Positions 37,480-46,520 are shown, counted from the stretch's first letter. The stretch: DNA of 64,000 nucleotides from Streptomyces rubellomurinus (GCF_000961885.1 NZ_JZKH01000016.1:46498-110497), one strand, 5' to 3'. Numbers and translations are program-made. Notes: a model not told the origin generated them from the sequence alone.

Positions 37480-38664
37480 TCAGGCCAGCGCCTCCAGGAT
37501 CGTGGCGTTGGCCAGGCCGCCCGCCTCGCACATGGTCTGCAGCGCGTACCGCCCGCCGCGGCGGCGCAGTTCGTGGACCAGGGTGGTCATCAGCCGGGTG
37601 CCGCTGGCGCCCAGCGGGTGGCCGAGCGCGATCGCGCCGCCGTTGACGTTGAGCCGGGCCGGATCCGCGCCGGTCTCCTGGAGCCAGGCCAGGACGACGC
37701 TGGCGAAGGCCTCGTTCACCTCGAACAGGTCGATGTCCGAGAGCGACAGGCCCGCCCGCCGCAGCACCTTCTCGGTCGCGGGCAGCACGCCGGTGAGCAT
37801 CATCAGCGGGTCCGAGCCGGTGACCGCGAAGGAGTGCAGCCGTGCCAGCGGGCGCAGCCCGAGCCGGGCGGCGGTCTCGCTGCTCGTGATCAGCACGGCC
37901 GAGGCGCCGTCGTTGATCGGGCTGCTGTTGCCGGCCGTCACCGACCAGTCGATCTGCGGGAAGCGCTCCGCGTAGGCCGGGTCGGTGAAGGACGGCCGCA
38001 GGCCGGCCAGCACCTCGGGCGTGGTGCCGGGGCGCACCGACTCGTCCATGGTCACCAGCCCGCCGGGGGTGCCCACGGGGACCAGCTCGTCCGCGAACCG
38101 GCCCTGCGCGTGGGCCCGCGCGGCCTTGGCGTGCGAACCGGTCGCGAACTCGTCCATCGCCTCCCGCGAGATCGACCACTTGGCGGCGATCAGCTCGGCG
38201 CTGACGCCCTGCGGGACGAGCCCGCCCGGGTACCGGGCCGCGATCTGTGCGCCGAACGGGTCGGCGCCCGGCGGCACGTTGGACCACATCGGCACCCGGC
38301 TCATCGACTCGACCCCGCAGGCCACCACCAGGTCGTACGCCCCGGCCATCACCCCCTGGGCGGCGAAGTGCACGGCCTGCTGGGAGGAGCCGCACTGCCG
38401 GTCGACGGTGGTCGCCGGGACGGACTCCGGCAGCCCGGCCGCCAGCCACGCGTACCGGGTGGTGTTCATCGCCTGCTCGGCGACCTGGTCGACGCAGCCG
38501 CCGATCACGTCGTCGACCAGGACGGGGTCGATGCGGCTGCGGTCGACCAGGGCCCGCAGTGCGCGGCCGAGCAGTTCCACCGGGTGGACGGACGAGAGCG
38601 CGCCTCCCGGCTTGCCCTTGCCGACCGGTGTGCGGACGGCTTCGACGATCACGGCGTCGCGCAT
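37480..38664 (-). CDS. Acetyl-CoA C-acyltransferase (thiolase)
   Basis: 394 residues, thiolase superfamily. Nucleophile C91 (VDRQCGSSQQAV), NEAFA, GGAIALGHPLGASGTR and the C-terminal CEAGG (usually CxGGG) are present, giving the Cys-His-Cys triad of enzymes that cleave 3-ketoacyl-CoA in beta-oxidation or condense acetyl-CoA. The CEAGG variant is seen in many actinobacterial FadA-like proteins. It has its own promoter at 38708-38737 with an embedded palindrome. No other beta-oxidation gene adjoins. Confidence 0.92.
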   Translation of the reverse strand: MRDAVIVEAVRTPVGKGKPGGALSSVHPVELLGRALRALVDRSRIDPVLVDDVIGGCVDQVAEQAMNTTRYAWLAAGLPESVPATTVDRQCGSSQQAVHFAAQGVMAGAYDLVVACGVESMSRVPMWSNVPPGADPFGAQIAARYPGGLVPQGVSAELIAAKWSISREAMDEFATGSHAKAARAHAQGRFADELVPVGTPGGLVTMDESVRPGTTPEVLAGLRPSFTDPAYAERFPQIDWSVTAGNSSPINDGASAVLITSSETAARLGLRPLARLHSFAVTGSDPLMMLTGVLPATEKVLRRAGLSLSDIDLFEVNEAFASVVLAWLQETGADPARLNVNGGAIALGHPLGASGTRLMTTLVHELRRRGGRYALQTMCEAGGLANATILEALA

Positions 38665-38707
38665 GGCGGGCCGCCTTTCCTGAGAGGGTGGTTGGAAAAG
38701 CAAACTC

Positions 38708-38737
38708 ACTATAGGACTCGCGAGTTCGATAATCCAA
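38708..38737 (-). promoter_or_regulatory. Thiolase promoter with embedded palindrome
   Basis: TTGGAT (38737-38732), 18-base spacer and TATAGT (38713-38708) make a good housekeeping promoter 40 bases upstream of the ATG at 38664. The spacer carries the perfect 10-bp palindrome ACTCGCGAGT (38716-38725), an expected size and place for a TetR-type operator. No regulator gene is adjacent. Confidence 0.65.
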
Positions 38738-38861
38738 CCTTCTTGGGGGTGGTCGGGCTCGGAGAGGGCGCCGCCCTGCAATCCGTATACGAAGGGTCGG
38801 TGTCGCGTAGGCCGCCGGCCTCGGCGCAGTGGGTGCGGCGACCCCCGGCCGCCGCCTGCCC

Positions 38862-39944
38862 CTACGCCCCGAGCCCGTTCTGCAGGCGGCGCAGCAGGGT
38901 GGTTCCGGCCGCGTCGACCGGGCGGCGGGTGTTGGCGAGGACCACGACCCCGACCTGCTTGTCCGGGTCGAAGGCGACGAACGAGGCGAACCCGCCCGTC
39001 CCGCCGTTGTGCCAGATCTGCAGGTGTCCGCCCTGCTGGCTGTGCAGGCGGTGGCCGAGCCAGCCGAGGTGGGCCCACGCGAAGGGGTTGACGCGGTGCC
39101 GGGTCTCGCGGGTGAGCGCGACGGCCGCCGCCAGGGGGCCGTCCGGTGCGTGGCCGGCGGCCAGTTGGGCGCGGAGCAGCACGACGAGGTCGGCGGCGGT
39201 GGAGCGCAGTCCGCCCATGCCGGGCAGGGCGGCGAGGTCCCAGTAGGGCACCGGGCGCCCGCCCGGCGTGTGGCCGCGGGCGAGCCGTCCGGCCTGCTCC
39301 TCGTTCTCCCGCACGCAGGTGTCGGCCAGCCCCAGCGGTGCGCAGACCTCGCGGGCGACCAGGTCTCCGTACCCGGTGCCGGCCCGGTGGGCGAGGGCGA
39401 GGCCGAGCAGTCCGGCGCCGAGGTTGGAGTAGCGGAAGGCGTGCCCGGGCTTGGCGCGCAGTCGGGTCCTGGCGAGCCCGGCCAGCACGTACTCGGTGGT
39501 GCAACGGGCGTACGGGTCGGGCCGGTTGGGGCCGATGAGGGCGCCGGCCGCGAGGCCCCGGGGCAGCCGGGGGAGGCCGGAGGTGTGGGTGGCGAGCTGC
39601 CGGAGGGTGACGGGCCGTCCGTTCCTGGTCGGCACCGGGGTTGCCCCGCGCCCGGAGCCGGCCGGCAGGTCGGCGAGCGCCCCGGCGAGCACGTCGGCGA
39701 GCGCGTCGTCCAGCCCGACCGTGCCGTCCAGCGCGAGCCGCGCGAGGACCAGGGAGGTGAACACCTTGGTGACGGAGCCGATTTCGAACAGCGTGTCCGG
39801 GCCGGGCGCCGCGCCGTCCGGCCCGGTGCGCCCGGCGCCGCGGATCTCGACCTCCCCGCCGGCGAGCCCGGCGACGACCGCTCCGACGTGCCGGTCCGCG
39901 AGCCGGTCGGCGGTCTTCTGCACCAGGCGGAGGAGATCGTTCAT
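38862..39944 (-). CDS. Serine hydrolase, beta-lactamase/class C fold
   Basis: 360 residues, no signal peptide. Nucleophile motif SVTK (S57-K60), YSN (FRYSNLG) and the HNGG box (IWHNGGTGGFASF) are those of class C beta-lactamases, DD-peptidases and esterases such as EstB. Cytosolic location makes an esterase or peptidase role more likely than antibiotic resistance. The chosen ATG 39944 begins MNDLL; the long upstream frame is a shadow. Upstream on the same strand is the HIT gene, 70 bases away. Confidence 0.85.
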   Translation of the reverse strand: MNDLLRLVQKTADRLADRHVGAVVAGLAGGEVEIRGAGRTGPDGAAPGPDTLFEIGSVTKVFTSLVLARLALDGTVGLDDALADVLAGALADLPAGSGRGATPVPTRNGRPVTLRQLATHTSGLPRLPRGLAAGALIGPNRPDPYARCTTEYVLAGLARTRLRAKPGHAFRYSNLGAGLLGLALAHRAGTGYGDLVAREVCAPLGLADTCVRENEEQAGRLARGHTPGGRPVPYWDLAALPGMGGLRSTAADLVVLLRAQLAAGHAPDGPLAAAVALTRETRHRVNPFAWAHLGWLGHRLHSQQGGHLQIWHNGGTGGFASFVAFDPDKQVGVVVLANTRRPVDAAGTTLLRRLQNGLGA

Positions 39945-40014
39945 ACCGGCGAGCCTATGCACCCCACCAGCGAACTCGTCGTCCGGGTGCACGATTTCGG
40001 CCCATCGGGACGGC

Positions 40015-40434
40015 TCAGGCCCCGAGCGCGGCCCGCAGCCTGGCCGCGACCGCCGCCGCCTCGGCCTCGTCCGGGTACGGACGTCGTGGCCAGAAGAAGC
40101 CGCGCAGCCCGTCCTTGGGATTGCGCGGCACCACGTGGACGTGCAGGTGGGGCACCGACTGGCTGATCCGGTTGTTCGCCGCGACGAAGCTGCCCGCCGC
40201 GCCCAGCCCGTCCGCCGACTCCACCGCCGCCGCGACGCGCTGCACCGCCAGGAAGAACGGGCCCACCTCGGCGGCCGGCAGGTCGGCCAGGGTGCGGTGG
40301 TGGGCCCGCGGCACGACGAGGACGTGGCCCGGGAACAGCGGTCGGCGGTCCAGGAAGGCGACCGCCGCCCCGTCGTCCAGCACCCGGTGGGCGGGTTCCC
40401 GGCCGGCCACCACCGCACAGAACACGCAGTCCAT
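40015..40434 (-). CDS. HIT-family nucleotide hydrolase/transferase
   Basis: 139 residues. The histidine triad HLHVHVV (H96, H98, H100) is complete, and MDCVFCAVVAG with C3 and C6 plus the later histidines can bind zinc as in Hint-type proteins. Members hydrolyse AMP-lysine or related nucleotidyl phosphoramidates, or act as Ap4A hydrolases. ATG 40434 has no strong ribosome site; 180 bp separate it from the divergent YegP-like gene. Confidence 0.9.
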   Translation of the reverse strand: MDCVFCAVVAGREPAHRVLDDGAAVAFLDRRPLFPGHVLVVPRAHHRTLADLPAAEVGPFFLAVQRVAAAVESADGLGAAGSFVAANNRISQSVPHLHVHVVPRNPKDGLRGFFWPRRPYPDEAEAAAVAARLRAALGA

Positions 40435-40614
40435 CCGTCCATTGAAGCCACCGCCGCCCGCTCCGGCACCTCCGCAAACCTCCCGCGCCCCGACGTCACC
40501 CGGACGGCCCTCGGCCGGGTGCGTCCGCCCGGGGCCGGGTGCACGGTGCTGGCGGGGGAGGTACCCGAGCGCGCCGTCGAGCGGCGGCGCGGCCCCACCG
40601 AGGAGGTGGCCCGG

Positions 40615-40803
40615 ATGGCGGGCAAGTTCGAGGTCTACGAGGACGCCGGCGGCAAGTTCCGGTTCCGGCTGAAGGCGGGCAACGGCGAGATCGTCGCCAC
40701 CGGCCAGGGCTACTCCAGCAAGGAGGCCGCGCACAAGGGCGTCGACGCGGTCCAGCGGGCGGCCGTCGACGCCTCGGTGGTGGACCTGCCCAAGGCCGCG
40801 TGA
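40615..40803 (+). CDS. YegP-type DUF1508 protein
   Basis: 62 residues, one DUF1508 repeat: KFEVYEDAGGKFRFRLKAGNGEIVATGQGYSSKEAAHKGVDAV. E. coli YegP has two such repeats; this is the common single-repeat actinobacterial form. Function unknown, small and soluble. A GAGGAGG ribosome site supports the ATG at 40615. Divergent from the HIT gene and convergent with the PPOX gene. Confidence 0.85.
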   Translation: MAGKFEVYEDAGGKFRFRLKAGNGEIVATGQGYSSKEAAHKGVDAVQRAAVDASVVDLPKAA

Positions 40804-40808
40804 GAACC

Positions 40809-40841
40809 GCTGTACCGGTGCGTCACTCGTACCGGTACAGC
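40809..40841. terminator. Bidirectional terminator, YegP-like and PPOX genes
   Basis: GCTGTACCGGT (40809-40819) and ACCGGTACAGC (40831-40841), a perfect 11-bp stem with an 11-base loop that covers the stop of the minus-strand PPOX gene (40823). Confidence 0.75.
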
Positions 40842-41518
40842 AGCGCCTCCCGCTCGGTCTGCTCGATCATCTCGATGGTCAGCGAGTCGTCCCGCAGGTG
40901 CGAGAGGGTGACCTCGGCGGAGCTCGGCTGGGCGTCCTCGGCGAGCCAGCGGTCCGGCTGCCACGCCGAGCCGCGCAGGAAGGCCTTCGGGCAGTGCGCG
41001 TACACCTCCTCGACGGCCACCACGATCGCGCTGCGCGGCGGCTTGCCCACGGCGGTGAGCTGCCGCAGCAGCTCCGGGTCGGCGGACACGCAGGCCCGGC
41101 CGTTGACCCGCAGCGTGGTGTCCCGGCCGGGGACGGTGAAGAGCAGCCCGACCCGGCCGTTCTCCAGGATGTTCCGCAGGGTGTCCAGGCGCTTGTTGCC
41201 GGTGGCGTCCGGTATCGCCAGGGTGTGGTCGTCGAGCACGGACACCAGGCCGGCCGGGCCGCCGCGCGGCGAGACGTCGCAGTTGCCGTCCGCGTCGGCG
41301 CTGGCCACGAACACCAGCGAGGAGCAGGCGATCAGCCGCTTCGCCACGTCGTGGAGCCGGTCCACCTGCTTGCGCCGCGCGTGGTCGCCGGGCTGCTCGT
41401 AGATCTCGCGCAGCTGCGCGGGGTCGGTGAGGGCGCCCGCGCTGAGGGCGGCGAACAGGTCGGCCGGGCGGCTCTGGGCGGCGGCTGACGGAACGGAGGA
41501 TTCCGGTTCGATGGTCAT
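40823..41518 (-). CDS. PPOX-type FMN-binding protein (MSMEG_1061-like)
   Basis: 231 residues of the pyridoxamine-5'-phosphate-oxidase-like split-barrel fold. VFVASADADGNCDVSPRGGPAGLVSVLDDHTLAIPDATGNKRLDTLRNILENGRVGLLFTVPGRDTTLRVNGRA is the canonical core; in the MSMEG_1061 subgroup the partner is FMN or F420. A physiological substrate is unknown. I start at ATG 41518 (MTIEPESS); the 48 upstream codons are low-complexity. No ribosome site is obvious. Confidence 0.85.
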   Translation of the reverse strand: MTIEPESSVPSAAAQSRPADLFAALSAGALTDPAQLREIYEQPGDHARRKQVDRLHDVAKRLIACSSLVFVASADADGNCDVSPRGGPAGLVSVLDDHTLAIPDATGNKRLDTLRNILENGRVGLLFTVPGRDTTLRVNGRACVSADPELLRQLTAVGKPPRSAIVVAVEEVYAHCPKAFLRGSAWQPDRWLAEDAQPSSAEVTLSHLRDDSLTIEMIEQTEREALLYRYE

Positions 41519-41724
41519 GGCGGGAATGTACGGGATGCCGCCCCGCGCGACCCAGGGCCCGCCCCGCCATCCCGGCCGCGCACCCCGCCGTCCCGGGCGC
41601 CCGCCCGGCCGGCCGGGCCCGTCCGTCGCCCTCCGTGAAACCCTGGCCGAACCCCTCGCCACCAGCGGTTTTCCGCTGATAATGGGGCCAGGGACTCACC
41701 TGGGACCGCACGGAGGTGGTGGTC

Positions 41725-42039
41725 GTGATCATCAGGATCTGGGCCGGGCAGGTTGTCGCCGGCCGCCTGGAGGAGTTCTGCGCGCACCTGGCGGCCCAGG
41801 TGCTTCCGCAGCTCGGGCGGACGGACGGCTGCCTCGGCGGTGAGCTGCTGCGGTCGGTGACCGAGGACGGGCACCGGGTGCTCGTGCTGAGCCGCTGGCG
41901 CGACGAGGAGGCCCTGCGCGGGTACGCCGGGCCGATGTGGCGGATCCGGCCGGTCTGGTCGGAGGGCGAGCTGAGCTATCTCGCGCACCCCCCGGAGGTC
42001 ACCCACTTCACGTCCGTCGCCACCCCCGTCACCCTCTGA
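41725..42039 (+). CDS. Antibiotic biosynthesis monooxygenase-fold protein
   Basis: 104 residues, a single ABM dimeric alpha/beta-barrel domain: IIRIWAGQVVAGRLEEFCAHLAAQVLPQLGRTDGCLGGELLRS...LVLSRWRDEEALRGYAG. Members include quinone-forming monooxygenases and heme-degrading enzymes, as well as many with no known activity. The start GTG 41725 has GGAGG eight bases upstream; an in-frame GTG at 41716 overlaps that site. Convergent with the SCO4226-like gene at 42353. Confidence 0.8.
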   Translation: MIIRIWAGQVVAGRLEEFCAHLAAQVLPQLGRTDGCLGGELLRSVTEDGHRVLVLSRWRDEEALRGYAGPMWRIRPVWSEGELSYLAHPPEVTHFTSVATPVTL

Positions 42040-42107
42040 GCCGCGGGCTGTCCGGCGCCCGGCGCGCGACCCACGGTCACGCGCCCCGCGCCCCGCCACC
42101 ACGCGCC

Positions 42108-42353
42108 TCACACCGACAGCGGCACCGGATGGATCTCGTCCGCCGGGTGCCCGGTCCGGTCGTGGATCCGCTGCACCGCCTCCTTGGACGGCGCCTCGGA
42201 CAGGCAGTACACCGTGCCCGAGTCCGGGTCGGCCCAGGCCTGTTCGAACCGCACGCCCTCGTCGCCCTGGATCTCCAGGTCGGCCTGGTGGGCCTGCCGC
42301 AACTGCTCCGCCGTGATCCCGGCCATCCCGTGGTGGACGTCCATGAACTTCAT
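42108..42353 (-). CDS. SCO4226-type small nickel-binding protein
   Basis: 81 residues, single DUF4242 ferredoxin-like domain: MKFMDVHHGMAGITAEQLRQAHQADLEIQGDEGV...VYCLSEAPSKEAVQRIHDRTGHPADEIHPV. The S. coelicolor homologue SCO4226 binds nickel; H7/H8, H22 and the late histidines are candidate ligands. Physiological role unknown. It shares no operon: the gap to its left is 68 bp, and to its right the riboflavin promoter region begins. Confidence 0.85.
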   Translation of the reverse strand: MKFMDVHHGMAGITAEQLRQAHQADLEIQGDEGVRFEQAWADPDSGTVYCLSEAPSKEAVQRIHDRTGHPADEIHPVPLSV

Positions 42354-42529
42354 GGTCCTCGCCTCCGTGCCTGCCGAAGCGTGCCTGCCGGGGCGCTGTC
42401 GGAGCCCGTGAGCGGGCCGCCGCCGACGCCCCTGCTACCAGCGTCACCCCCGGCGACCGGCTCCGCCATTCCCGCCCCGGCCGTGAAACAGGCCACAGCC
42501 GCGGCCCCTCCCTGCGCCCGCGCCGCGCG

Positions 42530-42545
42530 TGGCACAATGTTGCCA
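42530..42545 (+). promoter_or_regulatory. Inverted repeat in the riboflavin promoter region
   Basis: TGGCA (42530-42534), six bases CAATGT, TGCCA (42541-42545), 18 bases upstream of the FMN riboswitch. CACAAT at 42533-42538 may be the -10 box. The rest of 42354-42529 shows no other signal. Confidence 0.4.
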
Positions 42546-42562
42546 ACAGCAGTGACGTTCAG

Positions 42563-42687
42563 CGCACTCCGGGGTCGGTGAAAATCCGAACCGGCGGTTA
42601 CAGTCCGCGACCCGTCCGCAGCCAGCGGCCGGTTGACCAGGTGAAATTCCTGGACCGACGGTTAAAGTCCGGATGGGAGGCGTGCGC
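42563..42687 (+). ncRNA. FMN riboswitch (RFN element)
   Basis: The RFN blocks are all present: GGGGTCGGTGAAAATCCGA, CCGGCGGTTACAGTCCGC, CCGGTTGACCAGGTGAAA, CCGACGGTTAAAGTCCGGATGGGAG. P1 pairs GCGCAC (42563-42568) with GTGCGC (42682-42687). Binding of FMN shuts down the ribE-ribM-ribBA-ribH operon. A 280-base spacer follows before the ribE start, with hairpin TCGAAGC-N5-GCTTCGA (42744-42762) as a possible part of the expression platform. Confidence 0.97.
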
Positions 42688-42967
42688 GGGCGGACGATGA
42701 GCAGTACCCGTGGTCCAGCTCCGAGAACAACGGGCGGCGAGCCTCGAAGCGAGAAGCTTCGAAGACCGGCGCACGAGGGTATCGACGAGCGGCGGCCGCG
42801 GTCAGGTGAGCGGCGGGAGCGGGTCTCCCGGGCCGGGAGAGCGATCCCCCGGCGGCCTCGGCACCCCCGGCGACGGGTCGTACCGGCGGCTTCGCGCACC
42901 GGTGCCCGTCCGTGTCATCTCCCTTCTGCCGCCCCGGAGTCCGCGCCCCAAGCGCGAGGAGACCCGG

Positions 42968-43660
42968 GTGTTCACCGGCATCATCGAAGAGCTCGGCGAG
43001 GTCGTGTCGATCGAGGAGATCGGCGACTCCTCGCGGATCCGCCTGCGCGGCCCGGTGGTCTGTACGGACGCGCGGCACGGCGACTCCATCGCGGTGAACG
43101 GCGTGTGCCTGACCGTGGTCGACACTCCCGGCGAACTGGCCGCCGGCACCGGCGAGTTCAGCGCCGACGTGATGGCCGAGACGCTGCACCGCTCCAGCCT
43201 GGGCGAGCTGAAGCCAGGGTCCCGGGTGAACCTGGAGCGCGCCATGGCGCTCGGCGCCCGGCTCGGCGGCCACCTCGTGCAGGGCCATGTCGACGCCACC
43301 GGGCGGCTGCTCGCCCGCGAGCCCGGCGAGCGCGACGCGGCCGGCGAACTCCGTTGGGAGGTCCTGCGGTTCAGCCTCCCGGAGAGCATCTCCCGCTACC
43401 TGGTGGAGAAGGGCTCGATCACGGTCGACGGCGTCAGCCTGACCGTGGTGGAGGCCGCCCGGGACAGCTTCACCGTGAGCCTGATCCCGGCCACCCTCGC
43501 GCTGACCACGCTCGGCGCCAAGACGGTCGGCGAGAGCGTCAACCTGGAGGTGGACGTGCTCGCGAAGTACGTCGAGCGCCTGCTCGAGTCGCGCACCCTC
43601 CCCGCCCTGCCCGGCCTGCCGCCCCTGCCCGACGCGAACACCCCGGGGGAGACCAAGTGA
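42968..43660 (+). CDS. ribE: Riboflavin synthase (alpha chain)
   Basis: 230 residues built of two homologous lumazine-binding domains (1-98 and 99-210), each with the family motif: VNGVCLTVVD and VDGVSLTVVE. It dismutates two molecules of 6,7-dimethyl-8-ribityllumazine to riboflavin and the pyrimidine donor. The conserved MFTGIIEELG opens at GTG 42968, preceded by GAGGAGA at five bases; the long upstream frame is not coding. Coupled to ribM by GTGA. Confidence 0.96.
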   Translation: MFTGIIEELGEVVSIEEIGDSSRIRLRGPVVCTDARHGDSIAVNGVCLTVVDTPGELAAGTGEFSADVMAETLHRSSLGELKPGSRVNLERAMALGARLGGHLVQGHVDATGRLLAREPGERDAAGELRWEVLRFSLPESISRYLVEKGSITVDGVSLTVVEAARDSFTVSLIPATLALTTLGAKTVGESVNLEVDVLAKYVERLLESRTLPALPGLPPLPDANTPGETK

Positions 43661-44304
43661 ACTGGCTCAGCGCGGAAGCCTTCACCGCCTTCGGCCAGCC
43701 GGTGAAGTGGGCCGACATGATCGGCAACCTGCTCGGCTTCGCCGGCCTCGCCCTCGGCTGGCGCCGCTCGGTGTGGAGCTGGCCGGTCCAGCTCCTGTCC
43801 GGCGCGGTGCTGATCGCCGCCTACCTCGGCGGGCACGTCCCGGGCCTGATCGGCAAGCAGCTGATCGTCATCGCCACCGCCGCCTGGGGCTGGTCGCAGT
43901 GGCGGCGCGGCCGCCGGGACACCGGCACGATCGCCGTCCGGTTCGCCGGCTGGTCCGAGCGGGCGGCCCTGGTCGGCGGCACCGCGGCCGGCACCGTCGC
44001 CCTGGGGCTGCTGTTCGAGGCCTACCCCAGCCTGTCCTGGAGCCCCTGGTCGGACGCCTACATCTTCGTCGGCACCCTGGCCGCGATGGTCGCCCAGGCG
44101 CGCGGCTGGCTGGAGTTCTGGTTCGCCTGGATCGCCGTCGACGTGGTCGGCGTCCCGCTCGCCTTCGACAGCGGCTACACCTTCTCCGGCCTGACCTACT
44201 CCGTCTACTTCGTCCTGGTGCTGCTCGGCCTGCGCTCCTGGTGGCTGAGCACCCGTGAGCCGCGAGTCACCTCCGCCAACGTCCCGCAGGGAGTCCCGGC
44301 ATGA
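43657..44304 (+). CDS. ribM: PnuC-family flavin transporter RibM
   Basis: 215 residues, six to seven helices, PnuC/PnuX family ([77 protein letters not shown]). General annotation gives nicotinamide mononucleotide transport, but its place inside the FMN-riboswitch operon, as in Streptomyces ribM and Corynebacterium PnuX, makes riboflavin (and analogues such as roseoflavin) the likely substrate. GTG 43657 overlaps the ribE stop and the stop overlaps ribBA (ATGA). Confidence 0.9.
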   Translation: MNWLSAEAFTAFGQPVKWADMIGNLLGFAGLALGWRRSVWSWPVQLLSGAVLIAAYLGGHVPGLIGKQLIVIATAAWGWSQWRRGRRDTGTIAVRFAGWSERAALVGGTAAGTVALGLLFEAYPSLSWSPWSDAYIFVGTLAAMVAQARGWLEFWFAWIAVDVVGVPLAFDSGYTFSGLTYSVYFVLVLLGLRSWWLSTREPRVTSANVPQGVPA

Positions 44305-45581
44305 CCGAGAACCAGACGTACGACAGCACCCCCGGCACGGAGGGGGAGGACCTCGTCCTCGACCCGGTCGAGCGGGCGATCGCCGACATCGCCCTCGGCC
44401 GCGCCGTGATCGTGGTCGACGACGAGGACCGCGAGAACGAGGGCGACATCGTCTTCGCCGCCGCCGCGGCCACCCCCGAGCTGATGGCCTTCACCATCCG
44501 CTACAGCTCCGGCGTGATCTGCGCCCCGATGACCGGGGAGGAGCTGGACCGGCTCAAGCTCCCGCCGATGACCCAGGTCAACGAGGACCGCAAGGGCACC
44601 GCCTACACCGTCTCGGTGGACGCCCGCGACGGCGTGGACACCGGCATCTCGGCCGCCGACCGCGCCCGCACCGTCCGGCTGCTGGCCTCGGCCGGCACCG
44701 AGCCCGGCGACCTCACCCGCCCCGGGCACGTCTTCCCGCTGCGCGCCGTCGAGGGCGGCGTGCTGGTCCGCCCCGGGCACACCGAGGCCGCCGTCGACCT
44801 GGCCCGGCTCGCCGGGCTCCCGCCGGCCGGCGCGATCGCCGAGGTGGTGAACGACGACGGCACCATGGCCCGGCTGCCCGAGCTGGTCGCCTTCGCCCGC
44901 GAGCACGGCCTGGCGGTCATCTCCATCGAGGACCTGATCGCCTACCGCCGGCGCACCGAGCTGCACGTGGACCGGGCCGCGACCACCTCGCTGCCCACCG
45001 CGCACGGCGACTTCACCGCGGTCGGCTACAAGGGCACCATCGACGGCGTCGAGCACCTCGCCCTGGTGGCCGGCGGCCTCGGCCCGGACGGGCGGCTGCC
45101 GGACGGCGAGGACGTCCTGGTGCGGGTCCACTCCGAGTGCCTGACCGGCGACGTCTTCGGCTCGCTGCGCTGCGACTGCGGCCCGCAGCTGGAGGCTTCG
45201 CTGAAGCGGGTCGCCGAGGCCGGCCGCGGCGTGGTGCTCTACCTGCGCGGCCACGAGGGCCGGGGGATCGGCCTGACCCACAAGCTGCGCGCCTACGAGC
45301 TGCAGGAGCAGGGGCGCGACACCGTCGACGCCAACCTGGACCTCGGCCTGCCCGCCGACGCCCGCGACTACAGCATCGCCGCGCAGATGCTGGCGGACCT
45401 CGGCGTCCGCTCGCTCACCCTGCTGACCAACAACCCGCAGAAGCTCACCGCGCTGACCGACCACGGCCTCAAGGTCGAGGGGCGCGAGGCCGTGGCCACC
45501 ACGCCCGGCGAGCACAACCTGCGCTACCTGCGCACCAAGCGCGACCGGATGGGCCACGACCTGCCCGGCCTCGGCTCCTGA
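44301..45581 (+). CDS. ribBA: Bifunctional DHBP synthase / GTP cyclohydrolase II
   Basis: 426 residues. The N-terminal DHBP synthase domain (about 20-215) has the acidic loop [17 protein letters not shown] and [10 protein letters not shown]...[20 protein letters not shown]. The C-terminal GTP cyclohydrolase II domain (about 220-420) has [26 protein letters not shown], whose three cysteines bind zinc, then [30 protein letters not shown]. It makes both precursors, 3,4-dihydroxy-2-butanone-4-P and the pyrimidine from GTP, for riboflavin. Overlaps ribM by ATGA. Confidence 0.96.
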   Translation: MTENQTYDSTPGTEGEDLVLDPVERAIADIALGRAVIVVDDEDRENEGDIVFAAAAATPELMAFTIRYSSGVICAPMTGEELDRLKLPPMTQVNEDRKGTAYTVSVDARDGVDTGISAADRARTVRLLASAGTEPGDLTRPGHVFPLRAVEGGVLVRPGHTEAAVDLARLAGLPPAGAIAEVVNDDGTMARLPELVAFAREHGLAVISIEDLIAYRRRTELHVDRAATTSLPTAHGDFTAVGYKGTIDGVEHLALVAGGLGPDGRLPDGEDVLVRVHSECLTGDVFGSLRCDCGPQLEASLKRVAEAGRGVVLYLRGHEGRGIGLTHKLRAYELQEQGRDTVDANLDLGLPADARDYSIAAQMLADLGVRSLTLLTNNPQKLTALTDHGLKVEGREAVATTPGEHNLRYLRTKRDRMGHDLPGLGS

Positions 45582-45586
45582 AGCAG

Positions 45587-45613
45587 CCGAAGCGCCCGAA
45601 GCGCCCGAAGCAC
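45587..45613. repeat. Three 9-bp tandem repeats between ribBA and ribH
   Basis: CCGAAGCGC at 45587 and 45596, then CCGAAGCAC at 45605, in the 70-bp gap. Presumably slippage in non-coding sequence; no regulatory role is indicated. Confidence 0.8.
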
Positions 45614-45651
45614 CCCAGCACCTCGACCGACAGACACAGGAAGCAGGAACC

Positions 45652-46125
45652 ATGAGCGGCCACGGAGCCCCCGAGCTGACCATCGACCACGCCGCCGACC
45701 TCAAGGTCGCCGTCGTCGCCGCCCAGTGGCACGACACCGTGATGAACGGCCTGCTGGACGGCGCCCACCGCGCGCTCAAGGAGCTCGGCGTCGCCGAGCC
45801 GACCGTGCTGCGCGTCCCCGGCACCTTCGAGCTGCCGGTCGCCGCCAAGCGCCTCGCCGAGCGCGGCTACGACGCCGTGATCGCCCTCGGCGTGGTGATC
45901 CGCGGCGGCACCCCGCACTTCGACTACGTCTGCCAGGCGGCCACCGCCGGCCTCACCCAGGTCAGCGTCGACACCGGCGTCCCGGTCGGCTTCGGCGTGC
46001 TGACCTGCGACAACGAGGAGCAGGCGCTGGACCGTGCGGGCCTGCCGGGCTCCGCCGAGGACAAGGGCCACGAGGCCGTCACCGCCGCCGTCGCCACCGC
46101 GGTCACCCTGCGCGACGTCCGCTGA
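45652..46125 (+). CDS. ribH: 6,7-dimethyl-8-ribityllumazine synthase
   Basis: 157 residues, the lumazine synthase fold that assembles into pentamers or icosahedra. Substrate-binding motifs [33 protein letters not shown] and [18 protein letters not shown] are intact, with the catalytic histidine in TPHFDYV. It condenses the ribBA product with 5-amino-6-ribitylaminouracil. Last gene of the riboflavin operon; ribD is not in the window. AGGAA precedes the ATG. Confidence 0.96.
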   Translation: MSGHGAPELTIDHAADLKVAVVAAQWHDTVMNGLLDGAHRALKELGVAEPTVLRVPGTFELPVAAKRLAERGYDAVIALGVVIRGGTPHFDYVCQAATAGLTQVSVDTGVPVGFGVLTCDNEEQALDRAGLPGSAEDKGHEAVTAAVATAVTLRDVR

Positions 46126-46180
46126 CCACCCGCGACCACCAGCGGCCACCCCGCGCACGCCTCCGGGCCGTGGACGTCCA

Positions 46181-46200
46181 CCGGACCGTCCACGGTCCGG
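46181..46200 (+). terminator. Hairpin between ribH and hisE
   Basis: CCGGACC (46181-46187), six-base loop, GGTCCGG (46194-46200), 55 bases after ribH and 47 before hisE. A TAAGGT box (46232-46237) ten bases before the hisE ATG suggests a separate, leaderless his promoter. Confidence 0.45.
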
Positions 46201-46247
46201 AACCGTTTACCGCCCGTCCGCCGGCACGCCGTAAGGTGAGTCCCATC

Positions 46248-46520
46248 ATGGCTTCGAAGACATTCGAGGAGCTCTTCGCCGAGCTCCAGCAGAAGGCCGC
46301 CTCCGGCGACCCCGCGACCTCCCGTACCGCCCAGCTCGTCGAGCAGGGCGTCCATGCGATCGGCAAGAAGGTCGTCGAGGAGGCCGCCGAGGTCTGGATG
46401 GCCGCCGAGTTCCAGTCGGACGAGCAGACGGCGGAGGAGATCTCGCAGCTCCTCTACCACGTTCAGGTGATGATGATCGCCCGCGGGCTGACGCTCGACG
46501 ACGTCTACAAGTACCTCTGA
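46248..46520 (+). CDS. hisE: Phosphoribosyl-ATP pyrophosphatase
   Basis: 90 residues, all-alpha NTP-pyrophosphohydrolase (MazG-like) fold: [55 protein letters not shown]. The EExxE (EEAAE) and ExxxD-like helices carry the Mg2+ ligands. It converts phosphoribosyl-ATP to phosphoribosyl-AMP, the second step of histidine synthesis, and is followed 70 bases later by hisG, the first step. Confidence 0.95.
   Translation: MASKTFEELFAELQQKAASGDPATSRTAQLVEQGVHAIGKKVVEEAAEVWMAAEFQSDEQTAEEISQLLYHVQVMMIARGLTLDDVYKYL

Noticed and set aside
42698..42967. Protein-coding leader between FMN riboswitch and ribE
   Set aside because: Open frames continue into ribE or ribM in other frames and look like GC-driven shadows.
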